A DNA stretch of 64,000 bases from Lacinutrix mariniflava. Lineage in GTDB: Bacteria > Bacteroidota > Bacteroidia > Flavobacteriales > Flavobacteriaceae. The first letter of the stretch is position 1; every line of letters begins with the position of its first letter. Below the pieces are notes generated by a model. It saw nothing but the letters and a program-made list of their open reading frames with translations, was not told the DNA's origin and did no database searches. Positions 28,419 to 37,009 of the stretch are shown piece after piece. The stretch spans positions 1 to 64,000 of the forward strand of contig NZ_LIQG01000023.1 of the NCBI RefSeq assembly GCF_001418015.1, read 5' to 3'. Made by a program: the position numbers and the translations under genes.

Positions 28419-28970
28419 ATGAAAAAAACAATTTTTGCTTTACTTACACTTTCAATACTAATGAGCTCTTGCAATAAAGAGGTTAATACGTTTTCAATTT
28501 CGAAACATAACATCGGTTTATTAACAGACTCTACCCAAGTAAAAGACCTTGAAACTATTTTCGCAAAAGATTCTATAGTAAAAAAAATAGCTGGAGATGA
28601 ATTTATAGGAAACGTAAACGATATTCTAATATTCGAAAAAGGCGGAAAAAAACTTTTAGAACTCTCTCCAAAAGAAGCACTAGATTCTACCGCTACTATA
28701 AGCTCTATTAAAGTTATCGATTCTCGTTTTAAAACGGAAACAGGCATTTCAACTTTAAGTACATTTGGAGATATTAGAGCAAAGCATAAAATATCAAGCA
28801 TAGAAAACACTCTAAAAAACGTCGTGATATTAGTAAACGAAAACAATACTTTTTTTACAATAAGTAAGGAAGAATTACCGGGAGATTTACGTTTCGATAT
28901 GTCTAAAAAAATTGAAGCAGCAAATATTCCTGATACTGCCAAGATTAAGTATTTTATGGTTGGCTGGTAA
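28419..28970 (+). CDS. Lipoprotein of unknown function
   Basis: A 183-residue protein with a lipoprotein signal (SILMSSC, lipobox Cys17). The mature part is alpha/beta-like and charged, with no recognisable motif; sorting to the periplasmic face of a membrane is expected. It is 116 bp after the HerA-like gene and 65 bp before the YitT gene, all on the plus strand. A GC-rich 13-mer CGCTTTCGCGGAA lies just upstream (28390-28402). Confidence 0.75.
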   Translation: MKKTIFALLTLSILMSSCNKEVNTFSISKHNIGLLTDSTQVKDLETIFAKDSIVKKIAGDEFIGNVNDILIFEKGGKKLLELSPKEALDSTATISSIKVIDSRFKTETGISTLSTFGDIRAKHKISSIENTLKNVVILVNENNTFFTISKEELPGDLRFDMSKKIEAANIPDTAKIKYFMVGW

Positions 28971-29035
28971 ACTTCACATGCACTTGCTTTAAATAAAAGC
29001 CCATGATTACACATAAATAAAACCCTCAAAAAGCA

Positions 29036-30010
29036 ATGAATCCACTTTTTTCAAAATTACTAGTAGATGTTGCTCGTAAAAGAATAGAAAAACGACAATT
29101 AAAAAAAGGAACCATAACTTATCAAGACATTGTTCCTGTTGTTAACAATCTAAAAGTAGAAATAAGTCACGCAGTAAAAGAGTCTATATTTATTATAATA
29201 GGTGTTTTTTCTGCTGGATTTGGGTTAAAAGGTTTCTTATTACCTAATCATTTTATAGACGGTGGAGCCACAGGTATTTCTCTATTATTACAAAATATAA
29301 CATCATTATCACTTGGTATTTTATTACTCATTGTTAATATTCCATTTTTATTATTAGCAACACGAACCATTAACACCAAATTTGCTATAAAAAGTTTTAT
29401 TGCCATAACCTTTTTAGCTGTTGTTGTACATTTTGTAAATTACCCAACTATTACAGAAGACAAATTACTAATTGCAGTATTTGGCGGCTTCTTTCTAGGC
29501 TTAGGAATTGGGATGGCAATGCGTGGAGGCAGTGTTATTGATGGCACTGAGGTTTTAGCTATTTATTTAAGCCGAAAATTTTCTTTAACCATTGGTGATG
29601 TTTTACTCTTAATTAATATTGTTATTTTTTCAGTTGGAGCTTATACCCTTTCTATAGAAACTGCTTTATACGCTATTTTAACATACTTAGCTGCGGCAAA
29701 AACAGTAGACTTTGTTGTTGATGGTGTAGAAGAATATGTTGGTGTGACTATAATTTCGGCACACCATAATGCGTTACAAGATATGATTACCACTAAATTA
29801 GGTCGAGCTTGTACTATTTACGCTGGAAAAGGTGGTTATGAGTCTAAAGGAAAAGGTCACGACAAAGATATTATTTATACCATTGTAACACGACTAGAAC
29901 TAGCCAAGTTACATACCGAAATAGATAAAATAGACAAGAGCGCTTTTATAGTTATGGGCATTGTAAAAGATTTAAGAGGCGGAATGATTAAGAAGAAACC
30001 TTTAAAATAA
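29036..30010 (+). CDS. YitT family membrane protein
   Basis: A 324-residue integral membrane protein with an extended cytoplasmic N-terminus, five to six hydrophobic segments between about residues 50 and 225 (for example SIFIIIGVFSAGFGLKGFLL and IDGGATGISLLL), and a C-terminal cytoplasmic DUF2179 domain (GRACTIYAGKGGYESKG...DKSAFIVMGIVKDLRGG). This order is the YitT family hallmark. Transport function is suspected for the family but the substrate is unknown. Confidence 0.9.
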   Translation: MNPLFSKLLVDVARKRIEKRQLKKGTITYQDIVPVVNNLKVEISHAVKESIFIIIGVFSAGFGLKGFLLPNHFIDGGATGISLLLQNITSLSLGILLLIVNIPFLLLATRTINTKFAIKSFIAITFLAVVVHFVNYPTITEDKLLIAVFGGFFLGLGIGMAMRGGSVIDGTEVLAIYLSRKFSLTIGDVLLLINIVIFSVGAYTLSIETALYAILTYLAAAKTVDFVVDGVEEYVGVTIISAHHNALQDMITTKLGRACTIYAGKGGYESKGKGHDKDIIYTIVTRLELAKLHTEIDKIDKSAFIVMGIVKDLRGGMIKKKPLK

Positions 30011-30034
30011 GATTTAAACTTGAAGTCAATTAAT

Positions 30035-30403
30035 ATGAAGAACAAAAAATACACAATACAAAACACACCATTTGTTGTACCAACAACTGACGGCAAAGTT
30101 ATAGAAGAACATTTTGGGCAAGCCACAGACGCAAATAAAGATATTAGTATTGCACACATGATAGCTCCCGCAGGTTGGAGTGAACCGTTTCAAACTCCAG
30201 GTTTCGATGAGTACACCTATATTATAAAAGGCAAAAAGCAATTTATTATTGATGGCGAAGAAATAATATTAGAAGCCGGACAATCTATTAAAATTGAAAA
30301 AAATACGCGTGTACAATACTCTAACCCATTTACTATAGCATGCGAATATATAGCAATATGTACTCCTGCTTTTTCTATGGACTTAGTAAACAGAGAAGAA
30401 TAG
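30035..30403 (+). CDS. Small cupin-domain protein
   Basis: A 122-residue single cupin. Conserved features are the cupin 1 region GWSEPFQTPGFDEYTYIIKG and the G..I.I..G segment IILEAGQSIKIEKNTRVQY. A full metal triad (two His plus Glu) is not seen, so it may be a binding protein rather than an oxidase. The ATG at 30035 is preferred to an upstream TTG (30020). It starts 24 bp after the YitT stop and ends 1 bp before the next ATG, so it belongs to a YitT-cupin-hydrolase operon. Confidence 0.85.
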   Translation: MKNKKYTIQNTPFVVPTTDGKVIEEHFGQATDANKDISIAHMIAPAGWSEPFQTPGFDEYTYIIKGKKQFIIDGEEIILEAGQSIKIEKNTRVQYSNPFTIACEYIAICTPAFSMDLVNREE

Positions 30404-30404
30404 T

Positions 30405-31232
30405 ATGGCCAACCCAATAATAAAAATAATAGGAAACTCGTTAAATGCGATAAGTTATATTTCACCCAAATATGCTTCATCTAAAGCGTTACATTTATTT
30501 TCAACACCACAAAAAGGTCGTGTTTCAGAAGAGCAGAAAACTTTTTTAGATTCGGCTGAGACGCATCAATTAAAATATGAGAATCTTACTATTTCAACTT
30601 ATAATTGGAAAGGCACTGGTAAAACTATTTTATTGGCCCACGGCTGGGAAAGCAACACACACCGTTGGGAAGTTTTAATAAATCAACTTACAGCGTTAAA
30701 TTACAATATTATTGCTCTTGATGCTCCAGCACATGGCGCTTCAAGCGGAAAGCAATTTAATGCAGTTATTTATTCTGAATGTATTCACCTTACGGCGGAA
30801 TATTACAAAGCAGATATAATAATTGGACATTCGGTTGGAGGAATGGCAACTGGCTTTTACCAAAACAAGTATCAAAATAAAAATTTAGAAAAACTTATCT
30901 TACTCGGAGCACCTTCAGAATTTACTGGTGTTTTTAAACGTTATGTCGATATGATGGGTTATAATAAACGCATTGAAAACGGATTAAACAATTTAGTTTT
31001 AAAGCGTTTTAATAATCTACCTTCTTATTTTTCTTTAGCCGATTTTGCGCAAAATATAGAAACAAAAACACTAATTATTCATGATGTAGAAGATAGCATC
31101 ATTCCATATAATGACGCTGAAATGATTGTCGAAAATCATAAAAACGCAACATTTATTACTACAACAGGATATGGCCATGGTTTACGAAATCAAGTTGTAA
31201 ACAATCATATTCTAGAATATATCGCTAGTTAA
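30405..31232 (+). CDS. Alpha/beta hydrolase
   Basis: A 275-residue hydrolase: oxyanion region LAHGWESNTHRW, LDAPAHGASSG, and nucleophile elbow GHSVGG (Ser143). The late acid IHDVEDSIIPY and the final His in TGYGHGLRN complete the triad. No signal peptide is seen, so it is probably cytoplasmic. Substrate unknown. It begins 1 bp after the cupin stop codon. Confidence 0.88.
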   Translation: MANPIIKIIGNSLNAISYISPKYASSKALHLFSTPQKGRVSEEQKTFLDSAETHQLKYENLTISTYNWKGTGKTILLAHGWESNTHRWEVLINQLTALNYNIIALDAPAHGASSGKQFNAVIYSECIHLTAEYYKADIIIGHSVGGMATGFYQNKYQNKNLEKLILLGAPSEFTGVFKRYVDMMGYNKRIENGLNNLVLKRFNNLPSYFSLADFAQNIETKTLIIHDVEDSIIPYNDAEMIVENHKNATFITTTGYGHGLRNQVVNNHILEYIAS

Positions 31233-31236
31233 ATTG

Positions 31237-31244
31237 TAACTTTG
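31237..31244 (+). promoter_or_regulatory. -7 promoter box TAACTTTG for rluF
   Basis: Exact TAnnTTTG match that ends 4 nt before the rluF ATG, so the rluF mRNA is probably leaderless. Confidence 0.5.
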
Positions 31245-31248
31245 CATT

Positions 31249-32058
31249 ATGGAAGAAAAACTCACTAGACTTAATAAATACCTTAGCGAAGCAGGATATT
31301 GTTCACGTCGAGAAGCAGATAGGCTTATAGATGCTGGACGCGTAACTATTAATGGAACTGTTCCAGAATTAGGAACAAAAGTGACCCAAAGCGATATTGT
31401 TGAAGTCGATGGAAAATCGATTACAGAACGTAAAGCAGATTTTGTATATCTGGCTTTTAACAAACCAGTAGGTATTGTTTGTACGACGGATACTCGTGTT
31501 GAAAAAGACAATATTATTGACTATATAAAATACCCAAAACGTGTTTTCCCAATTGGTAGATTAGATAAACCTAGTGAAGGTTTAATTTTCCTTACAGACG
31601 ATGGAGATATTGTAAACAAGATACTTCGTGCTAGTAATAACCATGATAAGGAATATCTTGTAACTGTAGACAAACCTATCTCGCAAACCTTTATTAAGCG
31701 TATGGCTGGCGGTATTTATCTTGAAGATTTAGATAAAACGACTAAAAAGTGTACGGTTAGAAAAATAGATTCTCAAACGTTTAGTATTATTCTAACGCAA
31801 GGTTTAAATAGGCAAATTCGTCGTATGTGCGAATATTTAACGTACGAAGTAACGTCGTTAAAACGTACTAGAATAATGAATATTAAACTTGACACTCCAG
31901 TAGGTGAATACCGTGAATTTACGGCAGATGAGTTAAAGACTTTAAATATGCTTTTAGAAGATTCAGACAAGCATTATAAAGAATCTAAACAAATTGCTGA
32001 AACACCAGAAGTTAAAGAAACCAATAAAATTCATTCTATAAATAGAAGAAAAGAGTAA
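31249..32058 (+). CDS. rluF: 23S rRNA pseudouridine synthase, RluF type
   Basis: RsuA/RluB/E/F-family pseudouridine synthase; 269 residues. An N-terminal S4 RNA-binding domain (about 1-60: RLNKYLSEAGYCSRREADRL) is followed by the synthase domain with the catalytic motif GRLDKPSEGL (Asp106) and LNRQIRRMCEYL. RluF modifies U2604 of 23S rRNA. A polar C-terminal tail (about 235-269) is specific to this protein. Whether it is RluF or a close relative rests on the pattern of the family, which I recall. Confidence 0.85.
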   Translation: MEEKLTRLNKYLSEAGYCSRREADRLIDAGRVTINGTVPELGTKVTQSDIVEVDGKSITERKADFVYLAFNKPVGIVCTTDTRVEKDNIIDYIKYPKRVFPIGRLDKPSEGLIFLTDDGDIVNKILRASNNHDKEYLVTVDKPISQTFIKRMAGGIYLEDLDKTTKKCTVRKIDSQTFSIILTQGLNRQIRRMCEYLTYEVTSLKRTRIMNIKLDTPVGEYREFTADELKTLNMLLEDSDKHYKESKQIAETPEVKETNKIHSINRRKE

Positions 32059-32078
32059 CGACCTAAATCTAATTAATT

Positions 32079-32501
32079 ATGTCTCAATTATCACCATTTC
32101 ACATTGCTATTCCAGTACATAATCTAGAAGAATGTCGTGCTTTTTATCGCGATGTTTTAAATTGTGAAGAAGGCAGAAGTAGTGATCATTGGGTCGATTT
32201 TAACTTTTTTGGACACCAATTGGTTATTCATTATAAAGAAAAATCTATTGAAGAAATAGCTTCCAATCCTGTAGATGGTAAACAGGTTCCCATTCCACAT
32301 TATGGTGTTGTTTTACCTTGGGATATTTTTCACGCTTTCGCGGAAGAACTAAACCAAAATAACATTAAGTTTATTATAGAACCATACATTCGTTTTGAAG
32401 GCTTAGTTGGCGAACAAGCTACTATGTTCTTTAAGGATCCAGCTGGAAATGCTTTAGAATTTAAAGCCTTTAAAGATGAAAGTCAGCTATTTGCTAAATA
32501 G
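32079..32501 (+). CDS. VOC (glyoxalase-like) family protein
   Basis: A 140-residue vicinal-oxygen-chelate protein: first module [20 protein letters not shown] with [15 protein letters not shown], second module [14 protein letters not shown]...FIEP and [14 protein letters not shown]. His8 and the late Glu of LEFK are likely metal ligands, with a His in the middle; the reaction is unknown. Its last 8 bp overlap the end of the convergent membrane-protein gene, so there is no terminator between them. Confidence 0.88.
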   Translation: MSQLSPFHIAIPVHNLEECRAFYRDVLNCEEGRSSDHWVDFNFFGHQLVIHYKEKSIEEIASNPVDGKQVPIPHYGVVLPWDIFHAFAEELNQNNIKFIIEPYIRFEGLVGEQATMFFKDPAGNALEFKAFKDESQLFAK

Positions 32502-33216
32502 CTTTTTTATTTAATTTTCCTGCAATAAAAAATGGAAGATAAATAATAAGAAAGTAGGGAATTAAAAATACTTCTACTACCAATAAATATGTTGGCCAGT
32601 CTCCTAAATAATCTAGAGCAGAGGCCGAGTTTGGCTTTTTATTTAAATATGAATAGTTAGCATCTAAAAGAAAATTAATTCCAAAAATCACAAACATATA
32701 CACTTGTAATGCTAAAAAGGATTTAAACATACTCTTCCAAGTTGGATACATTTTAAAAACAAAAATGGCATAAAAAATAATCACAATTAAACCCAAGTGC
32801 GCAATCCAATACCTAAAGTAATCAAAGCTTGGAAAACCTACTGAAATATCTGGTGTTATTACCGCTTGAGACGTTCCTGCAATAATCCAAAATAATAAAA
32901 TTTCGAAGACCCAATATTTTCTACTATTTGTAAAAACAAAAATAAAAAGTGCCATAAAACTGCATAGAAATAACGGCAAATCTGTAGAAAGATTATAGTT
33001 TCCTTTTATAATTAGATTTATATGATATACCAAAACAGTTAAAGACACAAAGTAACCTAAGCCTTTAAACATCTGTTCTTGTTTTGCTTGGTCAAGCTTA
33101 CGTTTAGCAAACAATATCAACGCCAAAGCAAGAACTGAAGTTATAACAATTGGAGCAATATGCTGAAAGCTTCCTATTTCTAGTGAGTCGATAGTATAGT
33201 ATGTTAAAGAAATCAA
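32494..33216 (-). CDS. TIGR02206/YwaF-like integral membrane protein
   Basis: An approximately 240-residue protein with about seven hydrophobic segments, similar in layout to the TIGR02206 (YwaF) family: [18 protein letters not shown], then [15 protein letters not shown], and repeated Tyr/Trp-rich segments. The function of the family is unknown. There is no ATG near the start. Two TTG codons are available (33231 and 33216). I use 33216, because the promoter-like box TATATTCG at 33221-33228 ends 4 nt before it, which implies a leaderless message. The start remains uncertain. Confidence 0.7.
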   Translation of the reverse strand: MISLTYYTIDSLEIGSFQHIAPIVITSVLALALILFAKRKLDQAKQEQMFKGLGYFVSLTVLVYHINLIIKGNYNLSTDLPLFLCSFMALFIFVFTNSRKYWVFEILLFWIIAGTSQAVITPDISVGFPSFDYFRYWIAHLGLIVIIFYAIFVFKMYPTWKSMFKSFLALQVYMFVIFGINFLLDANYSYLNKKPNSASALDYLGDWPTYLLVVEVFLIPYFLIIYLPFFIAGKLNKKAI

Positions 33217-33220
33217 GCTG

Positions 33221-33228
33221 CGAATATA
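33221..33228 (-). promoter_or_regulatory. -7 promoter-like box TATATTCG for the TIGR02206-like gene
   Basis: One base from TAnnTTTG, preceded directly by TTTG, and 4 nt before the TTG codon at 33216. Confidence 0.4.
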
Positions 33229-33287
33229 CAAATTGAAATTTTATATCCTTTAGGTATTATTGAGGTGGGTTTTTGATGAAGGTTCGA

Positions 33288-33477
33288 TTAACGTTTAGTA
33301 TAAGAAACGTAGGGCGATAAATAAGCACTATCGTTTCGGTTTTTTACTTAGCTAAATATAAATATTATGCTTTTATTTTTTCTCTTAAATGCCAAATTTT
33401 ATATTTAGCGGACTTTGTTAATATTCACAGACCTTTCGGTTTAGCACAAACGCCCTATGTTTTTTTATACATTGTTA
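33288..33477. repeat. Imperfect palindromic (attC-like) element directly 3' of the unknown 756-aa gene
   Basis: The plus-strand left arm, ending GAAACGTAGGGCG at 33316, and the right arm, starting CGCCCTATGTTTTTTTATAC at 33451, are about 27-29-nt imperfect inverted repeats (shared CGCCCTA, GTTT, TTATAC, GTTA). Inner parts also pair loosely (TTAGCTAAATATAAA with TTTTATATTTAGCG). The right arm starts 12 bp past the gene's stop codon. TTACCTG at 33475-33481 and its inverse CAGGTAA at 35788-35794 bracket the gene. I recall very similar sequences from other Flavobacteriaceae. Confidence 0.6.
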
Positions 33478-33489
33478 CCTGTCTGGCTT

Positions 33490-35760
33490 TTATTCCAATG
33501 CCTTAACATCTGTCAATTCACTTACTATTCCTTGTTCACGGAATTGAGAATAAATATTCAGTTGAATAACGTTTCTTTGGTTTTGCCAAATGATAATGGT
33601 TTTAAAAGCAATAGTAATCTGTACTTGTTTTCTTAAATCACTTTCAGTTCCTCTATCTAACCATTTTTCTCTAATTTCTTTGTTCTCTTCCAAATTCAAA
33701 TCAAGTACAGATGTGTAAACATTATTCTTTCTTGTTGTCAGAGAGTCTGCTTCAGTTTCAGAATCTTCAAACTCTAAATTCTTTATTGTTGGTAAATCAC
33801 TTTTCTTTAGTACGAAGAAAGTATCTTGAATTGCATTATTTGTAGACCTTAAATTTATTACTAAATCCTTAAATTCTTTTATTAAATCTAATTTACCATA
33901 TGATGGATTAATCGCAACAATCACATAATTAGAGTCAATTTTAAGCTTTTTGATTGCAGAGTTTAATTCACTTTCTTTAAATAAATATCTTTTTGTTCTT
34001 GCTGTTAGAAACGAATTAGGAATGTAATAATCCAATCTATTTCTAACAACTTGATTTGCAAAAAAGGTGTCATAATCAATATGTGAATCATCTTCTGTAA
34101 ATGCTTGTTTTGGATATTCAGTTTGTAATCCATTTACACCAAATTTAGAAACATCGTCTTGATTTGATATATCATTTGGATTTTGGATTACTTTATATTT
34201 ATTGAAAGCATTTTCTAAAATTTCATCAGTTTTTTCTGTGAATTGTTTCACTTTTGGTGGATGTAACGTAATGTTATTTTCATTGTACTCAATTTTTTCT
34301 TCAATTTTCGTTTTAAGTTCATCCAAAAATTTAGAAAAAGTATTATTTGTAGAATCTTCAACGATAATATCATTATAGCCTAAAGCATCCATCAGTTGTG
34401 TGTTAGACTTAACTTTTTTAATATCATTCTCAAAGATTAGAATGTTACGAAGCCAATAATTAAGTTCATAAGTTTTAGTCGGCAAATTTGGTAATCCTTT
34501 AAAATCGTGAAATGTCATAAATGGACGTAAAGAAAATTGACGAATAAATAATAATGCCAAATAAGAGTTAATCCAAAATCGTATTTTCTGTCCCCAATAA
34601 TCATCAAGTCCAGAAAAGTGATATTTAAATTCTATATTATTCTCAGACAAGTTGTTGTCATCTGAAAAATTTTGTAACATCTCAAAAATCTCCGTCATAT
34701 GTGTCGGAAGAAGAACGTAATTTGGCGGTAAGCTAGTTGAGTGATTAAAAACAAATTTTATTGCATTAAAATTTTGTTTAAACATTAAAAGACCACCAAA
34801 AGCGTAATTGAACTCAAGAAATTCTTTTCGTTCTTCAATTCTTTTATCAATGGACTGTTGATTACTATATTGATTTGTTTCAAGGTTATATTCTTCGCCT
34901 TGAATATGTCGTAATTTGTGGTCATAATGTTGATGAGCACGTTCCCAATACATTTTTAAAAAGTCCGTTTTTTCAACAATTAAGTTGATATTTCTCCAAA
35001 GCCAAGTGTATGATTCTTTCGATGTAGATATTGCACTAAAACCTTCTCCTAAAATCCATATTCCACTTACAGCTCTGTGTTCCAATACACGAAGCTTGTT
35101 TTTGTGGCTATCTACTAACTCTGAAGTAACGTTATAATTTAGCTGATAGAGGTCTATTGGATATATTAACGGTGTTTCATTATCGTGATTTTTTTGTAAT
35201 TTAGAAAACTCGTCAAAATAAAAGCTAACTAGCGTTTTCTGTATATGTATATCTTGATTTCTTATAGCATAATATGTAAATTCATTAATAGTTTTTAAAT
35301 GATAATTCTCTTCGTTTTCTTTAGAGTTATTGTATTTAGAAATCAGATAGTTTAATAGTTTGGTGGATTTGTGATTATATATTGAGACTTTATCTAGCCA
35401 AATAAAAAAGAATATAATCAAAGCTGTTGATGTTAGAAAGACTAATAAATCAGCAGAGTTATTTATTATCCAATATTTCCCCCAGTCATATAAAGGTTCA
35501 AACTTGAAAATTAAAGGTAAAAATGATAATACTGTTAAGTAAATAGCCAAAATGAAATAGGAAATATTTTTACCAAAAATTTTAATTCCAAATTTACTTT
35601 GTGGAAATTCTTTTTCAAATAGTTCAGAAAGATAATCAGATGAGTATTTACTCCCAATATTCGAAATCTTGTCTATAATTATTGGATACGCGATACCTAT
35701 TATTGCTATGTCCAAAGCAACACAAATGGGAATTATATTATTTATTTCTGGAAATTTCAT
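33490..35760 (-). CDS. Large membrane protein of unknown function
   Basis: A 756-residue protein that I do not recognise. It has three predicted membrane segments near the N-terminus (about 9-29, 65-84 and 100-121) and then a long soluble, presumably cytoplasmic region rich in aromatic and charged residues (for example YWERAHQHYDHKLRHIQG and WINSYLALLFIRQFSLRPF). The C-terminal part (about 580-756) is alpha/beta-like. No nucleotide-binding or catalytic motif stands out. It is a single gene between core genes and is bounded by a palindromic element on its 3' side and a matching 7-bp inverted repeat on its 5' side, which suggests a recently acquired accessory gene. A sensory or defence role is possible, but nothing in the sequence shows it. 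Confidence 0.8.
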   Translation of the reverse strand: MKFPEINNIIPICVALDIAIIGIAYPIIIDKISNIGSKYSSDYLSELFEKEFPQSKFGIKIFGKNISYFILAIYLTVLSFLPLIFKFEPLYDWGKYWIINNSADLLVFLTSTALIIFFFIWLDKVSIYNHKSTKLLNYLISKYNNSKENEENYHLKTINEFTYYAIRNQDIHIQKTLVSFYFDEFSKLQKNHDNETPLIYPIDLYQLNYNVTSELVDSHKNKLRVLEHRAVSGIWILGEGFSAISTSKESYTWLWRNINLIVEKTDFLKMYWERAHQHYDHKLRHIQGEEYNLETNQYSNQQSIDKRIEERKEFLEFNYAFGGLLMFKQNFNAIKFVFNHSTSLPPNYVLLPTHMTEIFEMLQNFSDDNNLSENNIEFKYHFSGLDDYWGQKIRFWINSYLALLFIRQFSLRPFMTFHDFKGLPNLPTKTYELNYWLRNILIFENDIKKVKSNTQLMDALGYNDIIVEDSTNNTFSKFLDELKTKIEEKIEYNENNITLHPPKVKQFTEKTDEILENAFNKYKVIQNPNDISNQDDVSKFGVNGLQTEYPKQAFTEDDSHIDYDTFFANQVVRNRLDYYIPNSFLTARTKRYLFKESELNSAIKKLKIDSNYVIVAINPSYGKLDLIKEFKDLVINLRSTNNAIQDTFFVLKKSDLPTIKNLEFEDSETEADSLTTRKNNVYTSVLDLNLEENKEIREKWLDRGTESDLRKQVQITIAFKTIIIWQNQRNVIQLNIYSQFREQGIVSELTDVKALE

Positions 35761-35950
35761 TTATGTTTATAATGTTTTTTCAGCTTGCAGGTAATATTTC
35801 ATTGGTAAAAAATCGTTTCAATGTTTTTTATCAGATGTTAATCGAAGTTAGTGAAAAAAAACAACAAAGTCAAGCCTTAAAGCACTACTAGCGTAGCCAT
35901 TAAAAAACACCTTTCCTTCTTTATTATAGTGTGAAATATCTAGAAAAAGA

Positions 35951-35998
35951 AAAAATCGAACCTTATACCAATTTAATAGTAGTTAAGATTCGATTCTT
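35951..35998 (-). terminator. Terminator of folD
   Basis: Stem built from AATCGAA and TTCGATT plus an inner CTTA/TAAG pair, with a loop of about 18 nt. On the minus strand it is followed by a T-rich run. The stretch between here and the 756-aa gene (35761-35950) shows no other gene. Confidence 0.75.
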
Positions 35999-36051
35999 TA
36001 TTAAAATATTAAAGTTAAACAACGCGTTTAAACTTTTATGTTAAATGCTAA

Positions 36052-36936
36052 TTAAACATTTGCTCTGTGACGCTCTCTTGCTAGTAAAGTGTTTTTTAAT
36101 AACATTGCAATTGTCATTGGTCCTACTCCACCAGGTACAGGTGTAATAAAACTTGCTTTTTTACTAACGTTCTCGAAATCTACATCTCCAGTAATTACAT
36201 AACCTTTTGGGTGCGACTCGTCTGGAACTCTTGTAATACCAACATCTATAATAACAACATCGTCTTTTACCATTTCGGCTTTTAAGAAGTTAGGAACTCC
36301 TAATGCAGAAATAATAATATCTGCTTGAGATGTAATTTGTGTAATATTCTTAGTGTGACTATGTGTTAATGTTACTGTTGAGTTTCCTGGGAATCCTTTT
36401 CTTCCCATTAAAATACTCATTGGTCTTCCAACAATATGAGAACGTCCAATAACAACAGTATGTTTTCCTTTAGAATCTACATTATATCTATCTAATAATT
36501 CTAAAATACCAAATGGTGTTGCTGGAATAAAAGTAGACATATCTAATGCCATTTTTCCAAAATTCATTGGATGAAAACCATCAACATCTTTATCTGGATT
36601 AACAGCCATTAATACTTTTTGGGTATCTATCTGGTCTGGTAATGGTAACTGAATAATGAAACCATCGATATCGTCATTATTATTTAATGCTTCAATTTTA
36701 TCTAATAATTCGACCTCACTTGTTGTGTTAGATAAACGCACCATTGTAGATTCGAAACCAACACGCTCGCAAGCACGAACTTTACTTCCAACGTAAGTTA
36801 AACTCGCTCCATCATTTCCAACGATAACAGCTGCTAAATGAGGTACTTTCTCACCATTAGCTTTCATTTTATCAACTTCAGCTTTGATTTCGTTTTTAAT
36901 ATCGTTGCTTACTTTTTTACCGTCAAGTATAGTCAT
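36052..36936 (-). CDS. folD: Bifunctional methylenetetrahydrofolate dehydrogenase/cyclohydrolase
   Basis: Interconverts 5,10-methylene- and 10-formyl-tetrahydrofolate. The 294-residue protein has the catalytic lysine in TYVGSK (Lys52), the substrate loop IIQLPLPDQ, the NADP-binding GRSHIVGRPMS and the signature PGGVGPMTIAMLL. A TAAGTTCG box about 36 bp upstream is the likely promoter; a terminator follows. It lies downstream of ffh on the same strand, 73 bp apart. Confidence 0.97.
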   Translation of the reverse strand: MTILDGKKVSNDIKNEIKAEVDKMKANGEKVPHLAAVIVGNDGASLTYVGSKVRACERVGFESTMVRLSNTTSEVELLDKIEALNNNDDIDGFIIQLPLPDQIDTQKVLMAVNPDKDVDGFHPMNFGKMALDMSTFIPATPFGILELLDRYNVDSKGKHTVVIGRSHIVGRPMSILMGRKGFPGNSTVTLTHSHTKNITQITSQADIIISALGVPNFLKAEMVKDDVVIIDVGITRVPDESHPKGYVITGDVDFENVSKKASFITPVPGGVGPMTIAMLLKNTLLARERHRANV

Positions 36937-36971
36937 TATTGTATTCCTTTAATTGGTTGTTTTTATCTCGT

Positions 36972-36979
36972 CGAACTTA
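36972..36979 (-). promoter_or_regulatory. -7 promoter-like box TAAGTTCG for folD
   Basis: One base from TAnnTTTG, located between ffh and folD. Confidence 0.4.
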
Positions 36980-37009
36980 GATTTAATATTATGAATTAAA
37001 AAACATGAA

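Noticed and set aside
33288-33477. Classic integron attC site
   Set aside because: The outer core sites do not fit GTTRRRY/RYYYAAC cleanly and there is no integrase in the window, so I only call it attC-like.
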